From contig CBFHOS010000015.1 of NCBI GenBank assembly GCA_965657645.1, positions 1 to 40,818 of the forward strand: a stretch of 40,818 nt of DNA, written 5' to 3'. The position numbers and the translations under genes were made by a program. Of this stretch, positions 15,100-23,764 are shown piece by piece. The notes beneath the pieces are model-generated. The model had not been told where the DNA came from. It did no database searches and worked only from the letters and a program-made list of their open reading frames with translations. The DNA comes from CBFHOS01 sp965657645. GTDB taxonomy: Bacteria; Pseudomonadota; Alphaproteobacteria; Puniceispirillales; Puniceispirillaceae. Numbering within the stretch: the first letter of the stretch is position 1; each line of letters begins with the position of its first letter.

Positions 15100-15345
15100 T
15101 TAGCCTTTGGTTGAGTCGTCGTCGACTACAACGTAGTTCTTCGACTTTGAAATTGGAGCACATTCACGAATGCGCACTGAATCACCCTCTTTGAAGCGGT
15201 TATCAGCATCATGCGCCGCAAACTTCTTCGACTTGGTAATAAACTTTTTATAGACAGGATGCATGATCCGACGCTCGACCAGAACGGTAACCGTCTTGTC
15301 GGCCTTGTCACTCACAACCGTGCCCTGCATGGTACGCTTTGGCAT
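15100..15345 (-). CDS. rpsQ: 30S ribosomal protein S17
   Basis: An 81-residue S17, an OB-fold primary binder of 16S rRNA. MPKRTMQGTVVSDKADKTVTVLVERR, HPVYKKFITKSKKFAAHD and the GDSVRIRECAPISKSKN segment match the family throughout. It lies between rpmC and rplN. Confidence 0.98.
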   Translation of the reverse strand: MPKRTMQGTVVSDKADKTVTVLVERRIMHPVYKKFITKSKKFAAHDADNRFKEGDSVRIRECAPISKSKNYVVVDDDSTKG

Positions 15346-15356
15346 AACTTGCTTCC

Positions 15357-15572
15357 TTACTTAGCTGCATCGCCGCTCTTGGCTTGTTGGCCAAGAACAG
15401 TTTTGATACGGGCGATTTCGCGGCGCACAGTGCGTGCACGAGCTGGGTTTTCATTCTGACCGCCAGCTGTCTGAAAACGCAGGTTGAACTGCTCTTTCTT
15501 CAGACCAACAAGCTGAGTCTTCAGCTCGTCTGGGGTTTTAGCGCGTAGCTCTTCAGCTTTAACAGTAGCCAT
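15357..15572 (-). CDS. rpmC: 50S ribosomal protein L29
   Basis: A 71-residue L29, at the peptide exit tunnel where trigger factor and SRP dock. It forms a two-helix hairpin, with LRAKTPDELKTQLVGLKKEQFNLRFQ and RARTVRREIARIKTVL. GAGGAG is placed correctly before the ATG. Confidence 0.97.
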   Translation of the reverse strand: MATVKAEELRAKTPDELKTQLVGLKKEQFNLRFQTAGGQNENPARARTVRREIARIKTVLGQQAKSGDAAK

Positions 15573-15586
15573 TGCTCTGCACTCCT

Positions 15587-16006
15587 CTATTCAGTGTCGC
15601 CGAGACGGCGGACAATGCGGGTATCAAGCGGAAGCTTGGCAGCAGCAAGGCGAAGAGCCTCTTGTGCCAGTTCCCACGAAACACCATCAATTTCAAACAT
15701 GATCCGACCAGGCTTGACGCGGGCTACCCAGAATTCTGGTGAACCTTTACCTTTACCCATCCGAACTTCGGCTGGCTTTGATGAAACCGGCACATCAGGA
15801 AAAATCCGGATCCAGACACGGCCAGCACGGCGCAGGTGACGGGTGATTGCCCGACGAGCAGCCTCAATCTGACGCGCAGTTACGCGCTCAGGTGATACTG
15901 CCTTTAGGCCATATGACCCAAAGTTAAGCTGTGTGCCACCCTTGGCTAGGCCATGGATGCGACCCTTGTGGGCCTTACGGAATTTGGTACGCTTTGGCGA
16001 AAGCAT
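15587..16006 (-). CDS. rplP: 50S ribosomal protein L16
   Basis: A 139-residue L16, which contacts the A-site tRNA and organises the peptidyl-transferase region. MLSPKRTKFRKAHKGR at the start, then GRVWIRIFPDVPVSSKPAEVRMGKGKG and PGRIMFEIDGV, are diagnostic. The arginine that is hydroxylated in E. coli L16 (near residue 81) lies in the conserved PAEVRMGKG stretch. Confidence 0.98.
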   Translation of the reverse strand: MLSPKRTKFRKAHKGRIHGLAKGGTQLNFGSYGLKAVSPERVTARQIEAARRAITRHLRRAGRVWIRIFPDVPVSSKPAEVRMGKGKGSPEFWVARVKPGRIMFEIDGVSWELAQEALRLAAAKLPLDTRIVRRLGDTE

Positions 16007-16024
16007 CTATCTGTCTCCCTCGTC

Positions 16025-16720
16025 CTAACCGTTGGCACGTGGCGCTGGGCCAGATGCCTGTTCAGCCAGACGCTTGTCTTGTGCCATCGGGTCATGAGCC
16101 ATGACTTCGCCTTTGAAGATCCACACTTTGATGCCGCAGGCACCATAGGTGGTAAAGGCTGTGGCTTCACCATAATCAACTTCAGCGCGCAGTGTATGCA
16201 GTGGCACACGACCTTCGCGATACCATTCTGTACGAGCGATCTCGGCACCACCAAGACGACCAGCACAGTTGATCCGAACACCCAAAGCGCCAAGACGCAT
16301 TGCTGATTGAACAGCGCGCTTCATCGCACGGCGGAAACCTACACGGCGCTCTAGCTGTTGGGCGATATTCTCACCAACCAACTTGGCATCGATCTCAGGC
16401 TTGCGAACCTCAACGATGTTAAGGCTAACCTCGCCACCAAGACGCTTGGATAGGTCAAGGCGTAGCTTTTCGATATCCTGACCCTTTTTACCAATGATCA
16501 GACCAGGACGTCCGGCATGAATGGTTACACGGGCGCGACCGGCTGGGCGCTCGATGATCACACGGCTAATAGCCGCCTGCTTCAAACGCTCCATCAAATA
16601 TTCGCGTAATTTGATGTCTTGGTGCAATAGCGTGCCGTAGTTGCGGCCAGCATACCAACGTGAATCCCATGTGCGGTTGATACCAACGCGCAGGCCGATT
16701 GGTTTAACTTTCTGACCCAT
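16025..16720 (-). CDS. rpsC: 30S ribosomal protein S3
   Basis: A 231-residue S3, in the small-subunit head at the mRNA entry with helicase activity. MGQKVKPIGLRVGI begins the protein. The KH domain carries HAGRPGLIIGKKGQDIEKLR near residues 67-84, and the C-terminal domain has GCAGRLGGAEIART-like and GVKVWIFKGE-like sequence. The polar tail is of usual length for Alphaproteobacteria. Its ATG directly follows the rplV stop (TAGATG). Confidence 0.98.
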   Translation of the reverse strand: MGQKVKPIGLRVGINRTWDSRWYAGRNYGTLLHQDIKLREYLMERLKQAAISRVIIERPAGRARVTIHAGRPGLIIGKKGQDIEKLRLDLSKRLGGEVSLNIVEVRKPEIDAKLVGENIAQQLERRVGFRRAMKRAVQSAMRLGALGVRINCAGRLGGAEIARTEWYREGRVPLHTLRAEVDYGEATAFTTYGACGIKVWIFKGEVMAHDPMAQDKRLAEQASGPAPRANG

Positions 16721-17098
16721 CTACTGCTCTCCTCTTTCACCGACAATGATTGTCAGGTGCGAAAATGGTTTCAAAATCCGTGCGCCGCGACCGCGTGCCC
16801 GTGCCTTGAACCGCTTCATAACCATTGCTTTGCCGACGTGGGCCTCTTTAACGTAGAGACGGTCAACATCCAATGAATGGTTGTTTTCAGCATTTGCAAT
16901 CGCTGATTCCAGAGCCTTTTTCACATCGCCAGAAATACGGCGGCGCGAGAAGGTTAAAGTGGCAATTGCCTTATTGACGTCCATGCCGCGGATCATAGTC
17001 GCAACAAGGTTCAGCTTTTGAGGGCTGACACGTACGTTGCGCAATACCGACTTAGCCTCGGAATCTGCTAGCACTCTTGGTTTCGCTTGCTTACCCAT
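16721..17098 (-). CDS. rplV: 50S ribosomal protein L22
   Basis: A 125-residue L22, whose beta-hairpin lines the exit tunnel. RVSPQKLNLVATMIRG, NAENNHSLDVDRLYVKEAHVGK and the hairpin tip MKRFKARARGRG are typical. No deletion of the macrolide-resistance type is seen in the hairpin. Confidence 0.98.
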   Translation of the reverse strand: MGKQAKPRVLADSEAKSVLRNVRVSPQKLNLVATMIRGMDVNKAIATLTFSRRRISGDVKKALESAIANAENNHSLDVDRLYVKEAHVGKAMVMKRFKARARGRGARILKPFSHLTIIVGERGEQ

Positions 17099-17107
17099 AA
17101 TGAACCC

Positions 17108-17383
17108 CTAACGCTTTGATTTTTTGTCAGCAGCGTGACCGTAATAGGTGCGTGTAGGCGAAAATTCACCAAGCTTGTGTCCAACCATCTCCTCAGAGAC
17201 AGACACAGGGATGAATTTATTGCCGTTATGAACACCAAAGGTCAGGCCAACAAATTGCGGCAGGATTGTCGAACGGCGTGACCAGGTCTTGATGACCTCG
17301 TTACGACCAGATTCGCGAACCTTATCCGCTTTCTTCAATAGATGTCCGTCAACAAACGGACCTTTCCAAACTGAACGTGCCAT
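17108..17383 (-). CDS. rpsS: 30S ribosomal protein S19
   Basis: A 91-residue S19, in the small-subunit head with S13. MARSVWKGPFVDGHLLKKADKV starts the protein, then IKTWSRRSTILPQFVGLTFGVHNG and GEFSPTRTYYGHAADKK. The frame extends to 17419, but the extra 12 residues are not part of the family, so the ATG at 17383 is used. GGG lies about ten bases upstream. Confidence 0.97.
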   Translation of the reverse strand: MARSVWKGPFVDGHLLKKADKVRESGRNEVIKTWSRRSTILPQFVGLTFGVHNGNKFIPVSVSEEMVGHKLGEFSPTRTYYGHAADKKSKR

Positions 17384-17396
17384 GAATGAAAAACCC

Positions 17397-18221
17397 TTAT
17401 GGCTTGCGACGCCGCACAATCAGGCGGTCAGTCTTCTTGTTAGAACGAGTACGCTTGCCCTTGGTTGGCTTACCCCAAGGTGTAACCGGATGACGGCCAC
17501 CTGAAGTACGACCCTCACCACCACCATGCGGGTGATCAATCGGGTTCATGACAACACCGCGAACATGCGGACGCTTGCCCAGCCACCGGTTACGGCCAGC
17601 TTTACCAATCTTGATGTTCTGCTGATCTGGGTTAGACACGGCACCAATTGTTGCCATGCACTCAGACCGAACGAGGCGAACCTCGCCAGATGTCAAACGT
17701 AGGATTGCATAACCACGGTCGCGACCAACAAGCTGGATATATGTACCAGCAGAACGTGCCATTTGACCGCCCTTACCAGCTTTCAGCTCGACATTATGGA
17801 TCAGCGTACCAACTGGAATATTTGCCAGTGGAAGTGCGTTACCCGGCTTGATATCAGCGCCAACGCCAGACATTACCTTGTCGCCAACAGACAAACGCTG
17901 TGGGGCTAGGATGTATGACTGCTCACCATCTTCATAAGTGATCAGCGCGATAAAAGCTGTCCGGTTTGGATCATATTCCAACCGCTCAACAGTGGCAGCA
18001 ATACCAGTCTTGCGCCGCTTGAAATCGACCAGGCGATAACGACGCTTGTGGCCGCCACCTTTTTGCCAAGACGTAACATGACCAGAATTATTACGGCCAC
18101 CTGTCTTTGACAGACCTTCAGTCAACTTCTTGACTGGGCCACCCTTATACAGGTCAGACTTGTCAACAAGGACAAGGTTACGCTGACCCGGGGTCGTTGG
18201 ATTGAATTTCTTTAGTGCCAT
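17397..18221 (-). CDS. rplB: 50S ribosomal protein L2
   Basis: A 274-residue L2, required for subunit association and peptidyl-transferase activity. It carries RNNSGHVTSWQKGGGHKRRYR, then the C-terminal GGEGRTSGGRHPVTPWGKPT stretch containing the essential histidine of the HPHGGGEG loop. It is close to the family length. It lies five bases after rplW. Confidence 0.99.
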   Translation of the reverse strand: MALKKFNPTTPGQRNLVLVDKSDLYKGGPVKKLTEGLSKTGGRNNSGHVTSWQKGGGHKRRYRLVDFKRRKTGIAATVERLEYDPNRTAFIALITYEDGEQSYILAPQRLSVGDKVMSGVGADIKPGNALPLANIPVGTLIHNVELKAGKGGQMARSAGTYIQLVGRDRGYAILRLTSGEVRLVRSECMATIGAVSNPDQQNIKIGKAGRNRWLGKRPHVRGVVMNPIDHPHGGGEGRTSGGRHPVTPWGKPTKGKRTRSNKKTDRLIVRRRKP

Positions 18222-18225
18222 CTAC

Positions 18226-18552
18226 TTACACTCCCATCAGGTCGATGTTCTGACCCTCGGCCAAGGTAACCATGGCCTTTTTCATGTCGGAACGGCGCCC
18301 GGGGCGGCCTTTCCACATTTTGGTCTTGCCCTTCAACAGGATTGTGTTGACGGCGGTAACCTTTACATCAAACAACATCTCGACCGCGGCTTTGATTTGC
18401 GGCTTAGACGCATCAATTGCTACGGCGAAAGTAACCTGACCATGTTCATTGGCTCTGGTTGCCTTTTCCGTGATGATCGGACGAAGAATAACGTCATAGG
18501 CAGCTGTCTTGCTGACCACTACATTTTCTGGCTTGCGTGCACGGATGCTCAT
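18226..18552 (-). CDS. rplW: 50S ribosomal protein L23
   Basis: A 108-residue L23, at the exit-tunnel docking site for trigger factor, SRP and SecY. YDVILRPIITEKATR and KVTAVNTILLKGKTKMWKGRPGRRSDMKKA match the family. The N-terminal ten residues are slightly longer than in E. coli. The ATG overlaps the rplD stop by four bases. Confidence 0.97.
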   Translation of the reverse strand: MSIRARKPENVVVSKTAAYDVILRPIITEKATRANEHGQVTFAVAIDASKPQIKAAVEMLFDVKVTAVNTILLKGKTKMWKGRPGRRSDMKKAMVTLAEGQNIDLMGV

Positions 18553-19166
18553 TTCAGCCGCTCCTCAAGATGGGCCGCCGCGTCCTTAGACAAAACCAGG
18601 ACGTTACGACGCAGAATGTCATAAACATTGATGCCTTGCTGTGGCAACACATCAACAAATGGCAGGTTGCTAGCGGCTTTAACAAAACCGTCATCAAGCT
18701 CGGTGCCGCCAATGATCAGTGCGTTTTCAGCACCAAGCTTGGCCAGCTTGCCTTTAAGCTCAGCTGTTTTGCCTTTAGACGCCAAGTTATCAACGATGAT
18801 CAGCTTGCCATCAGCAGCTTTTGCTGAGATTGCTGATTTAAGGCCTAGCTTGCGAACCTTTTTAGGAAGCGAGAAACCGTGATCACGAACAACCGGGCCA
18901 TGCACAACACCACCACCGCGGAACTGCACAACAGAGGCAGGACCATGACGGGCGTTACCTGTGCCCTTTTGACGGAACATCTTTGCACCAGTGCGGGCAA
19001 TCTCAGAGCGACCCTTGACCTTGTGGTTACCACCGCGGCGCTTGGCTAACTGCCAATTCACGACGCGGGCGATAATGTCACCACGAGCTGGCGCTGCAAA
19101 GACTGCATCAGCCAATGTAATGTCGCCTGCGGCTTTGTTATCAAGTGTGGTTACTTTAACTTTCAT
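18549..19166 (-). CDS. rplD: 50S ribosomal protein L4
   Basis: A 205-residue L4, an exit-tunnel protein that in E. coli also autoregulates the S10 operon. RVVNWQLAKRRGGNHKVKGRSEIART-like sequence, then KMFRQKGTGNARHGPASVVQFRGGGVVHGP, form the conserved tunnel loop. The open frame runs 42 residues further upstream through the 3' end of rplC in another frame. The ATG at 19166 with AAGGA eight bases upstream is the sensible start. Confidence 0.97.
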   Translation of the reverse strand: MKVKVTTLDNKAAGDITLADAVFAAPARGDIIARVVNWQLAKRRGGNHKVKGRSEIARTGAKMFRQKGTGNARHGPASVVQFRGGGVVHGPVVRDHGFSLPKKVRKLGLKSAISAKAADGKLIIVDNLASKGKTAELKGKLAKLGAENALIIGGTELDDGFVKAASNLPFVDVLPQQGINVYDILRRNVLVLSKDAAAHLEERLK

Positions 19167-19170
19167 CGCA

Positions 19171-19995
19171 CTATTCCTTATTTGCCTCGGCGTCATCCGC
19201 CGGAGCCTCTGCAACTGCCTCAGCCGAAGTATCTGCCTCAGCCGAAGTATCTGCAGGTGTTTCTGCAGCAGCTTCGCCAGCAGGTGCCTCATCAGCAGGT
19301 GCGGCCTCTACAGGAGCGGCGTCCGACACCAAACCAGCAGGGAACGGCAAGCCTTCAGGCATCTTTGCCTTCAAAGCATCGCTAATCAGAACCCAGCCAT
19401 TCTTTGGACCGGGAACCGCACCACCGATCAAAACAACGCCTTCGGCATCGTCAACGGCAACAATTTCAAGATTTTGCGTGGTGTTACGAGCGGCGCCCAT
19501 ATGGCCAGCCATCTTTTTGCCCTTAAACACCTTACCCGGATCCTGACACTGGCCAGTAGAACCGTGCGAACGGTGCGATACTGATACGCCGTGAGAGGCC
19601 CGAAGACCAGCAAAGTTGTGACGCTTCATGGCACCGGCAAAGCCTTTACCTTGAGTAGTGCCAACAACATCGACCTTTTGACCTGCCACAAAATGGCTAG
19701 GGGCCAAAGTCGAACCAACTTCTAGAACCGCATCGTCAGATACTCTGAACTCAACCAGCTTTGACTTTGGCAAGACGTTTGCCTTGGCAAAATGGCCGCG
19801 AAGAGCCTTTGATGTGTTCTTAGCCTTGGCCATCCCTGCGCCCAACTGAAGCGCGGTGTAACCGTCTGTTTCTTTGTTACGAACCGAAACGACCTGTACG
19901 TCGTCAAGTTTTAGGACAGTAACTGGCACATGATGGCCATTGTCTCTAAACACTCGGGTCATTCCCAATTTACGGGCTATGATGCCGCTACGCAT
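19171..19995 (-). CDS. rplC: 50S ribosomal protein L3 with an acidic alanine-rich C-terminal tail
   Basis: A 274-residue L3. The conserved protein ends near residue 224. VGTTQGKGFAGAMKRHNF-like sequence and GQCQDPGKVFKGKKMAGHMG are present, with Q149 aligning to the glutamine methylated by PrmB in E. coli. Residues 225-274 form a low-complexity tail of alanine, glutamate, aspartate, proline and threonine containing a repeated DTSAEA (249-254 and 255-260). Other Alphaproteobacteria also carry acidic L3 tails, but this one is about 50 residues long. rplD starts four bases downstream. Confidence 0.97.
   Translation of the reverse strand: MRSGIIARKLGMTRVFRDNGHHVPVTVLKLDDVQVVSVRNKETDGYTALQLGAGMAKAKNTSKALRGHFAKANVLPKSKLVEFRVSDDAVLEVGSTLAPSHFVAGQKVDVVGTTQGKGFAGAMKRHNFAGLRASHGVSVSHRSHGSTGQCQDPGKVFKGKKMAGHMGAARNTTQNLEIVAVDDAEGVVLIGGAVPGPKNGWVLISDALKAKMPEGLPFPAGLVSDAAPVEAAPADEAPAGEAAAETPADTSAEADTSAEAVAEAPADDAEANKE
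19217..19252. repeat. 18-base tandem duplication inside the rplC tail
   Basis: GCCTCAGCCGAAGTATCT occurs twice in exact tandem (19217-19234 and 19235-19252). It encodes the duplicated DTSAEA of the L3 tail in frame. Exact identity, including third codon positions, suggests a recent duplication by slippage. Confidence 0.9.
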
Positions 19996-20010
19996 GAACG
20001 TGCCCCTTCC

Positions 20011-20319
20011 CTACAGCTTAATCTCGACGTCAACACCAGCAGCAAGATCGAGCTTCATCAGCGCGTCTACGGTCTGTGGTGTTGGGTCAATAATATCTAG
20101 CAGACGCTTATGTGTCCGCATTTCAAATTGCTCACGACTTTTCTTGTCAATGTGCGGCGAGCGCAACACTGTCATTCTACGCATATTGGTAGGCAGCGGG
20201 ATCGGTCCCCGTACGTCTGCTCCGGTACGCTTGGCAGTATTCACGATTTCATTCGTGGATTGATCAAGAATACGGTGATCAAATGCCTTCAGCCGGATTC
20301 GGATATTCTGGGTTTCCAT
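20011..20319 (-). CDS. rpsJ: 30S ribosomal protein S10
   Basis: A 102-residue S10 (NusE), a small-subunit head protein that also pairs with NusB and NusG in antitermination and transcription-translation coupling. IRIRLKAFDHRILDQSTNEIV and GPIPLPTNMRRMTVLRSPHIDKKSREQFE are the family core. It is the first S10-operon gene. It starts 23 bases after the hairpin that follows tuf, with AGAGG ten bases before the ATG. Confidence 0.98.
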   Translation of the reverse strand: METQNIRIRLKAFDHRILDQSTNEIVNTAKRTGADVRGPIPLPTNMRRMTVLRSPHIDKKSREQFEMRTHKRLLDIIDPTPQTVDALMKLDLAAGVDVEIKL

Positions 20320-20341
20320 AACTGCTTTACCTCTTAGTAAA

Positions 20342-20376
20342 TCAAGAAAGAGGGGCGATACTCCGCCCCCCTTTTT
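20342..20376 (-). terminator. GC-rich hairpin between tuf and rpsJ
   Basis: On the minus strand GGGGGGCG, GAGTAT, CGCCCCTC forms an 8-pair stem with one G-U pair, extended by an A-run/T-run. It is followed by TTTCTTGATTT. It starts about 10 bases past the tuf stop. The plus-strand side has a cleaner TTTTT, so it could work in both directions. As a minus-strand element it may be a terminator, a partial attenuator or a processing site. Confidence 0.7.
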
Positions 20377-20385
20377 GAATTATTC

Positions 20386-21576
20386 TTATTTAATAACCGA
20401 TGCGACGACGCCGGCACCCACGGTGCGGCCACCTTCGCGGATCGCAAAGCGCAGGCCGTCATCCATTGCGATTGGCGCAATCAATGTGACTGTCATTGCA
20501 ATGTTATCACCTGGCATCACCATCTCTGTTCCTGATGGAAGCTCAACTGAACCGGTCACGTCTGTTGTACGGAAGTAGAACTGTGGACGGTAGTTTGAGA
20601 AGAATGGTGTGTGACGTCCGCCCTCATCCTTGGTCAGGATGTAAGCTTCTGCCTTGAACTCTGTGTGTGGTGAGATCGAACCAGGTGCACAAAGAACCTG
20701 ACCGCGCTCAACTTCCTCACGCTTGGTACCACGAAGTAGAACACCAACGTTATCGCCAGCTTCACCCTGATCCAACAGCTTGCGGAACATCTCAACACCA
20801 GTACATGTGGTCTTCGTGGTGTCTTTAAGACCAACAATCTCGATCTCTTCACCAACATTCACAATACCGCGCTCAATACGGCCAGTTACAACTGTACCAC
20901 GACCTGAGATTGAGAACACATCCTCAATCGGCATCAGGAATGGCTGGTCCTTTGGACGCTCCGGCTGTGGGATGTACGCGTCAACCTGGTTCATCAGCTC
21001 TTTAATCGCTTCTGTACCGATAGTCGCATCGCTGTCTTCCAACGCGGCTAGGGCTGAACCCTTAACGATTGGAATATCGTCGCCCGGGAACTCATATGAA
21101 GATAACAGCTCGCGGATTTCCATCTCAACAAGCTCCAAAAGCTCCTCATCATCAACCTGGTCAACCTTGTTCATGAATACACACAACGCAGGTACACCAA
21201 CCTGACGGGCAAGCAGGATGTGCTCGCGGGTCTGTGGCATCGGGCCGTCTGCGGCTGATACAACCAAAATAGCGCCGTCCATCTGCGCCGCACCAGTGAT
21301 CATGTTCTTTACATAATCGGCGTGACCCGGGCAATCAACGTGCGCGTAGTGACGTGCCTCTGTCTCATACTCAACGTGCGCTGTGGAAATCGTGATACCA
21401 CGTGCGCGCTCTTCAGGAGCCTTGTCAATCTGGTCATACGCCTGAAACTCGGCGCCACCAGCCTCGGCCATCACCTTTGTAATAGCAGCTGTCAATGTCG
21501 TCTTGCCATGGTCAACGTGACCAATCGTACCAATGTTTACATGCGGCTTGGAACGATCAAACTTTTCCTTAGACAT
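20386..21576 (-). CDS. tuf: Elongation factor Tu
   Basis: A 396-residue EF-Tu that delivers aminoacyl-tRNA to the ribosomal A site as a GTP complex. The P-loop is GHVDHGKT (19-26), the switch I region ARGITIS, the switch II DCPGHADYV, and the specificity motif NKVD. Domains 2 and 3 follow with RGTVVTGRIERGIV and MPGDN. The length is normal. It follows fusA by 28 bases in str-operon order. Confidence 0.99.
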   Translation of the reverse strand: MSKEKFDRSKPHVNIGTIGHVDHGKTTLTAAITKVMAEAGGAEFQAYDQIDKAPEERARGITISTAHVEYETEARHYAHVDCPGHADYVKNMITGAAQMDGAILVVSAADGPMPQTREHILLARQVGVPALCVFMNKVDQVDDEELLELVEMEIRELLSSYEFPGDDIPIVKGSALAALEDSDATIGTEAIKELMNQVDAYIPQPERPKDQPFLMPIEDVFSISGRGTVVTGRIERGIVNVGEEIEIVGLKDTTKTTCTGVEMFRKLLDQGEAGDNVGVLLRGTKREEVERGQVLCAPGSISPHTEFKAEAYILTKDEGGRHTPFFSNYRPQFYFRTTDVTGSVELPSGTEMVMPGDNIAMTVTLIAPIAMDDGLRFAIREGGRTVGAGVVASVIK

Positions 21577-21604
21577 TTTTTAGTCTCCTGTTCTTAAATT
21601 CTAT

Positions 21605-23743
21605 TTAGGCCATTTTGGCGCGAACTTCGTCCGCAACCGCCTGTGGCACTTGTTCATAATGGTCAAACTGCATTGAGTATTGGGCGCGGCCCTGGCTCAT
21701 TGAACGCAGTGTGTTGATGTAACCAAACATATTTGCCAACGGCACCATTGCATCAATTGCACGGGCGTTACCGCGTTGGTCCATACCACCGACGTTACCG
21801 CGGCGGCTATTCAGATCACCGATGATGTCGCCCATGTACTCTTCAGGCGTAATAACCTCAACCTTCATCACTGGCTCAAGCAATTTTGGACCAGCTTTCT
21901 GCATGGCTTCGCGGAATGCCGCGCGGCCAGCAATTTCAAAGGCAAGTACAGATGAGTCAACATCGTGGAATGCACCGTCATAAAGTTCAGCTTTAAAGTC
22001 GATGACTGGGAAGCCAGCGATTGTGCCGCTTTCCTTGGCCATGCTGATGCCTTTTTCAACGCCCGGGATGTATTCCTTAGGAACGTTACCGCCAACGATA
22101 GAGCTAGAGAACTCAAAACCACCTTCGGCCATTGGCTCGAACTTGATCTTAACGCGGGCAAACTGACCTGTACCACCAGACTGTTTCTTGTGGGTGTAAT
22201 CAACTTCAACCGGCTTGGTGATAGTCTCACGGTAAGCCACCTGAGGGGCACCGATATTGGCCTCAACCTTGAATTCACGACGCAGACGGTCAACCAGAAT
22301 ATCGAGGTGCAATTCGCCCATGCCACGCATGATTGTCTGACCTGATTCGATGTCTGTTGTCACCTGGAATGATGGATCTTCAGCCGCAAGACGCTGCAGG
22401 CCTGTAGACATTTTTTCCTGATCGTTCTTTGACTTTGGCTCAACCGCGATCTCGATAACCGGATCTGGGAAGGTCATTGTCTCAAGAACAACTGGCTTTG
22501 CATTGTCACAAAGCGTGTCACCAGTTGTGGTTTCTTTCATACCGGCCAGAGCCACAATGTCACCAGCATAGGCCACATCGATCTCTTCACGGTTGTTTGA
22601 ATGCATCATCATCATCCGGCCAACGCGCTCGCGCTTGCCTTTGGTTGAATTGAGGATGCTGTCGCCCTTGTTCAATGTACCTGAATACAAACGAACAAAT
22701 GTCAGCGAACCAACAAATGGATCATTCATGATCTTAAAGGCTAGGCCAGAAAGTGGCTCGGCATCATCAGCAGTACGCTCAATGTCGCGAGTCTCAGTCT
22801 CGTCACCCGGCAAAAATCCACGATAGGCCGGAACATCAAGAGGACCCGGCAGATAATCGATAACGGCGTTCAGCATAGGCTGGACACCTTTGTTCTTAAA
22901 GGCTGATCCACAAAGAACAGGTACGAATGACATGTTCAATGTACCCTTGCGGATAAGCTTGCGCAGAGTGGCCTCATCAGGCTCTTCACCTTCGAGGAAG
23001 GCTTCCATTGCGTCATCGTCCTGCTCAACAGCAAGCTCGATTAGCTCAGCCCGCATCGCAGTGGCCTTATCAAGCAACTCAGGGCGGATTTCTTTAAGTG
23101 ACCATGTGGCACCCAGATCTTCTGAGTCCCATACCCACTCTGTCATGGTGATTAGATCAACCAGACCAGCAAATTCGTTCTCGGCACCGATTGGCATCTG
23201 CAACGGCGCTGGAATAGCACCTGTACGATCGCGGATCATGTCAACACAGTTAAAGAAGTCTGCGCCGATCTTGTCCATCTTGTTGACGAACACAATACGC
23301 GGCACTGAATAACGGTCAGCCTGACGCCATACTGTCTCAGTCTGTGGCTCTACACCAGCATTCGCATCGAGCACACAAACGGCGCCGTCAAGAACAGCCA
23401 ATGAACGCTCTACTTCAATGGTGAAGTCAACGTGGCCAGGTGTGTCGATGATGTTAAAGCGGAACTTAGCGGCCTCTGGATCAGCACCATGCTCACCAGA
23501 TGGTGTTTCACCATCAGTTGTGCGGTACCAGAAACAAGTTGTAGCAGCAGACGTAATCGTAATGCCGCGCTCCTGCTCCTGCTCCATCCAATCCATAGTG
23601 GCGTTACCATCATGGACTTCACCGATTTTATGCGAACGACCTGTGTAATACAGAACACGTTCTGTAGCGGTTGTCTTACCGGCGTCAATATGCGCCATAA
23701 TACCGAAGTTACGGTAGCGCTCGAGTGGATAATCACGGGCCAT
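21605..23743 (-). CDS. fusA: Elongation factor G with an extra loop in the G domain
   Basis: A 712-residue EF-G, the GTPase that drives translocation and, with RRF, ribosome recycling. G1 AHIDAGKT is at 17-24, G2 is in QERGITITSAATT, G3 DTPGH at 100-104, and G4 is NKMDK. Domains II-V follow. Between FW (71-72) and NIIDTPG (from 97) there are 24 residues, rich in E, G, D and P. E. coli EF-G has about 12 there, so this loop is larger than usual. It lies 21 bases after rpsG in the str order. Confidence 0.98.
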   Translation of the reverse strand: MARDYPLERYRNFGIMAHIDAGKTTATERVLYYTGRSHKIGEVHDGNATMDWMEQEQERGITITSAATTCFWYRTTDGETPSGEHGADPEAAKFRFNIIDTPGHVDFTIEVERSLAVLDGAVCVLDANAGVEPQTETVWRQADRYSVPRIVFVNKMDKIGADFFNCVDMIRDRTGAIPAPLQMPIGAENEFAGLVDLITMTEWVWDSEDLGATWSLKEIRPELLDKATAMRAELIELAVEQDDDAMEAFLEGEEPDEATLRKLIRKGTLNMSFVPVLCGSAFKNKGVQPMLNAVIDYLPGPLDVPAYRGFLPGDETETRDIERTADDAEPLSGLAFKIMNDPFVGSLTFVRLYSGTLNKGDSILNSTKGKRERVGRMMMMHSNNREEIDVAYAGDIVALAGMKETTTGDTLCDNAKPVVLETMTFPDPVIEIAVEPKSKNDQEKMSTGLQRLAAEDPSFQVTTDIESGQTIMRGMGELHLDILVDRLRREFKVEANIGAPQVAYRETITKPVEVDYTHKKQSGGTGQFARVKIKFEPMAEGGFEFSSSIVGGNVPKEYIPGVEKGISMAKESGTIAGFPVIDFKAELYDGAFHDVDSSVLAFEIAGRAAFREAMQKAGPKLLEPVMKVEVITPEEYMGDIIGDLNSRRGNVGGMDQRGNARAIDAMVPLANMFGYINTLRSMSQGRAQYSMQFDHYEQVPQAVADEVRAKMA

Positions 23744-23764
23744 GTCTGGTCTCCTACTAAAGCT

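Noticed and set aside
18991..19584. 197-residue plus-strand open frame over rplD and rplC
   Set aside because: It is antisense to two ribosomal genes, and its repeated residues mirror the L3-tail repeat.
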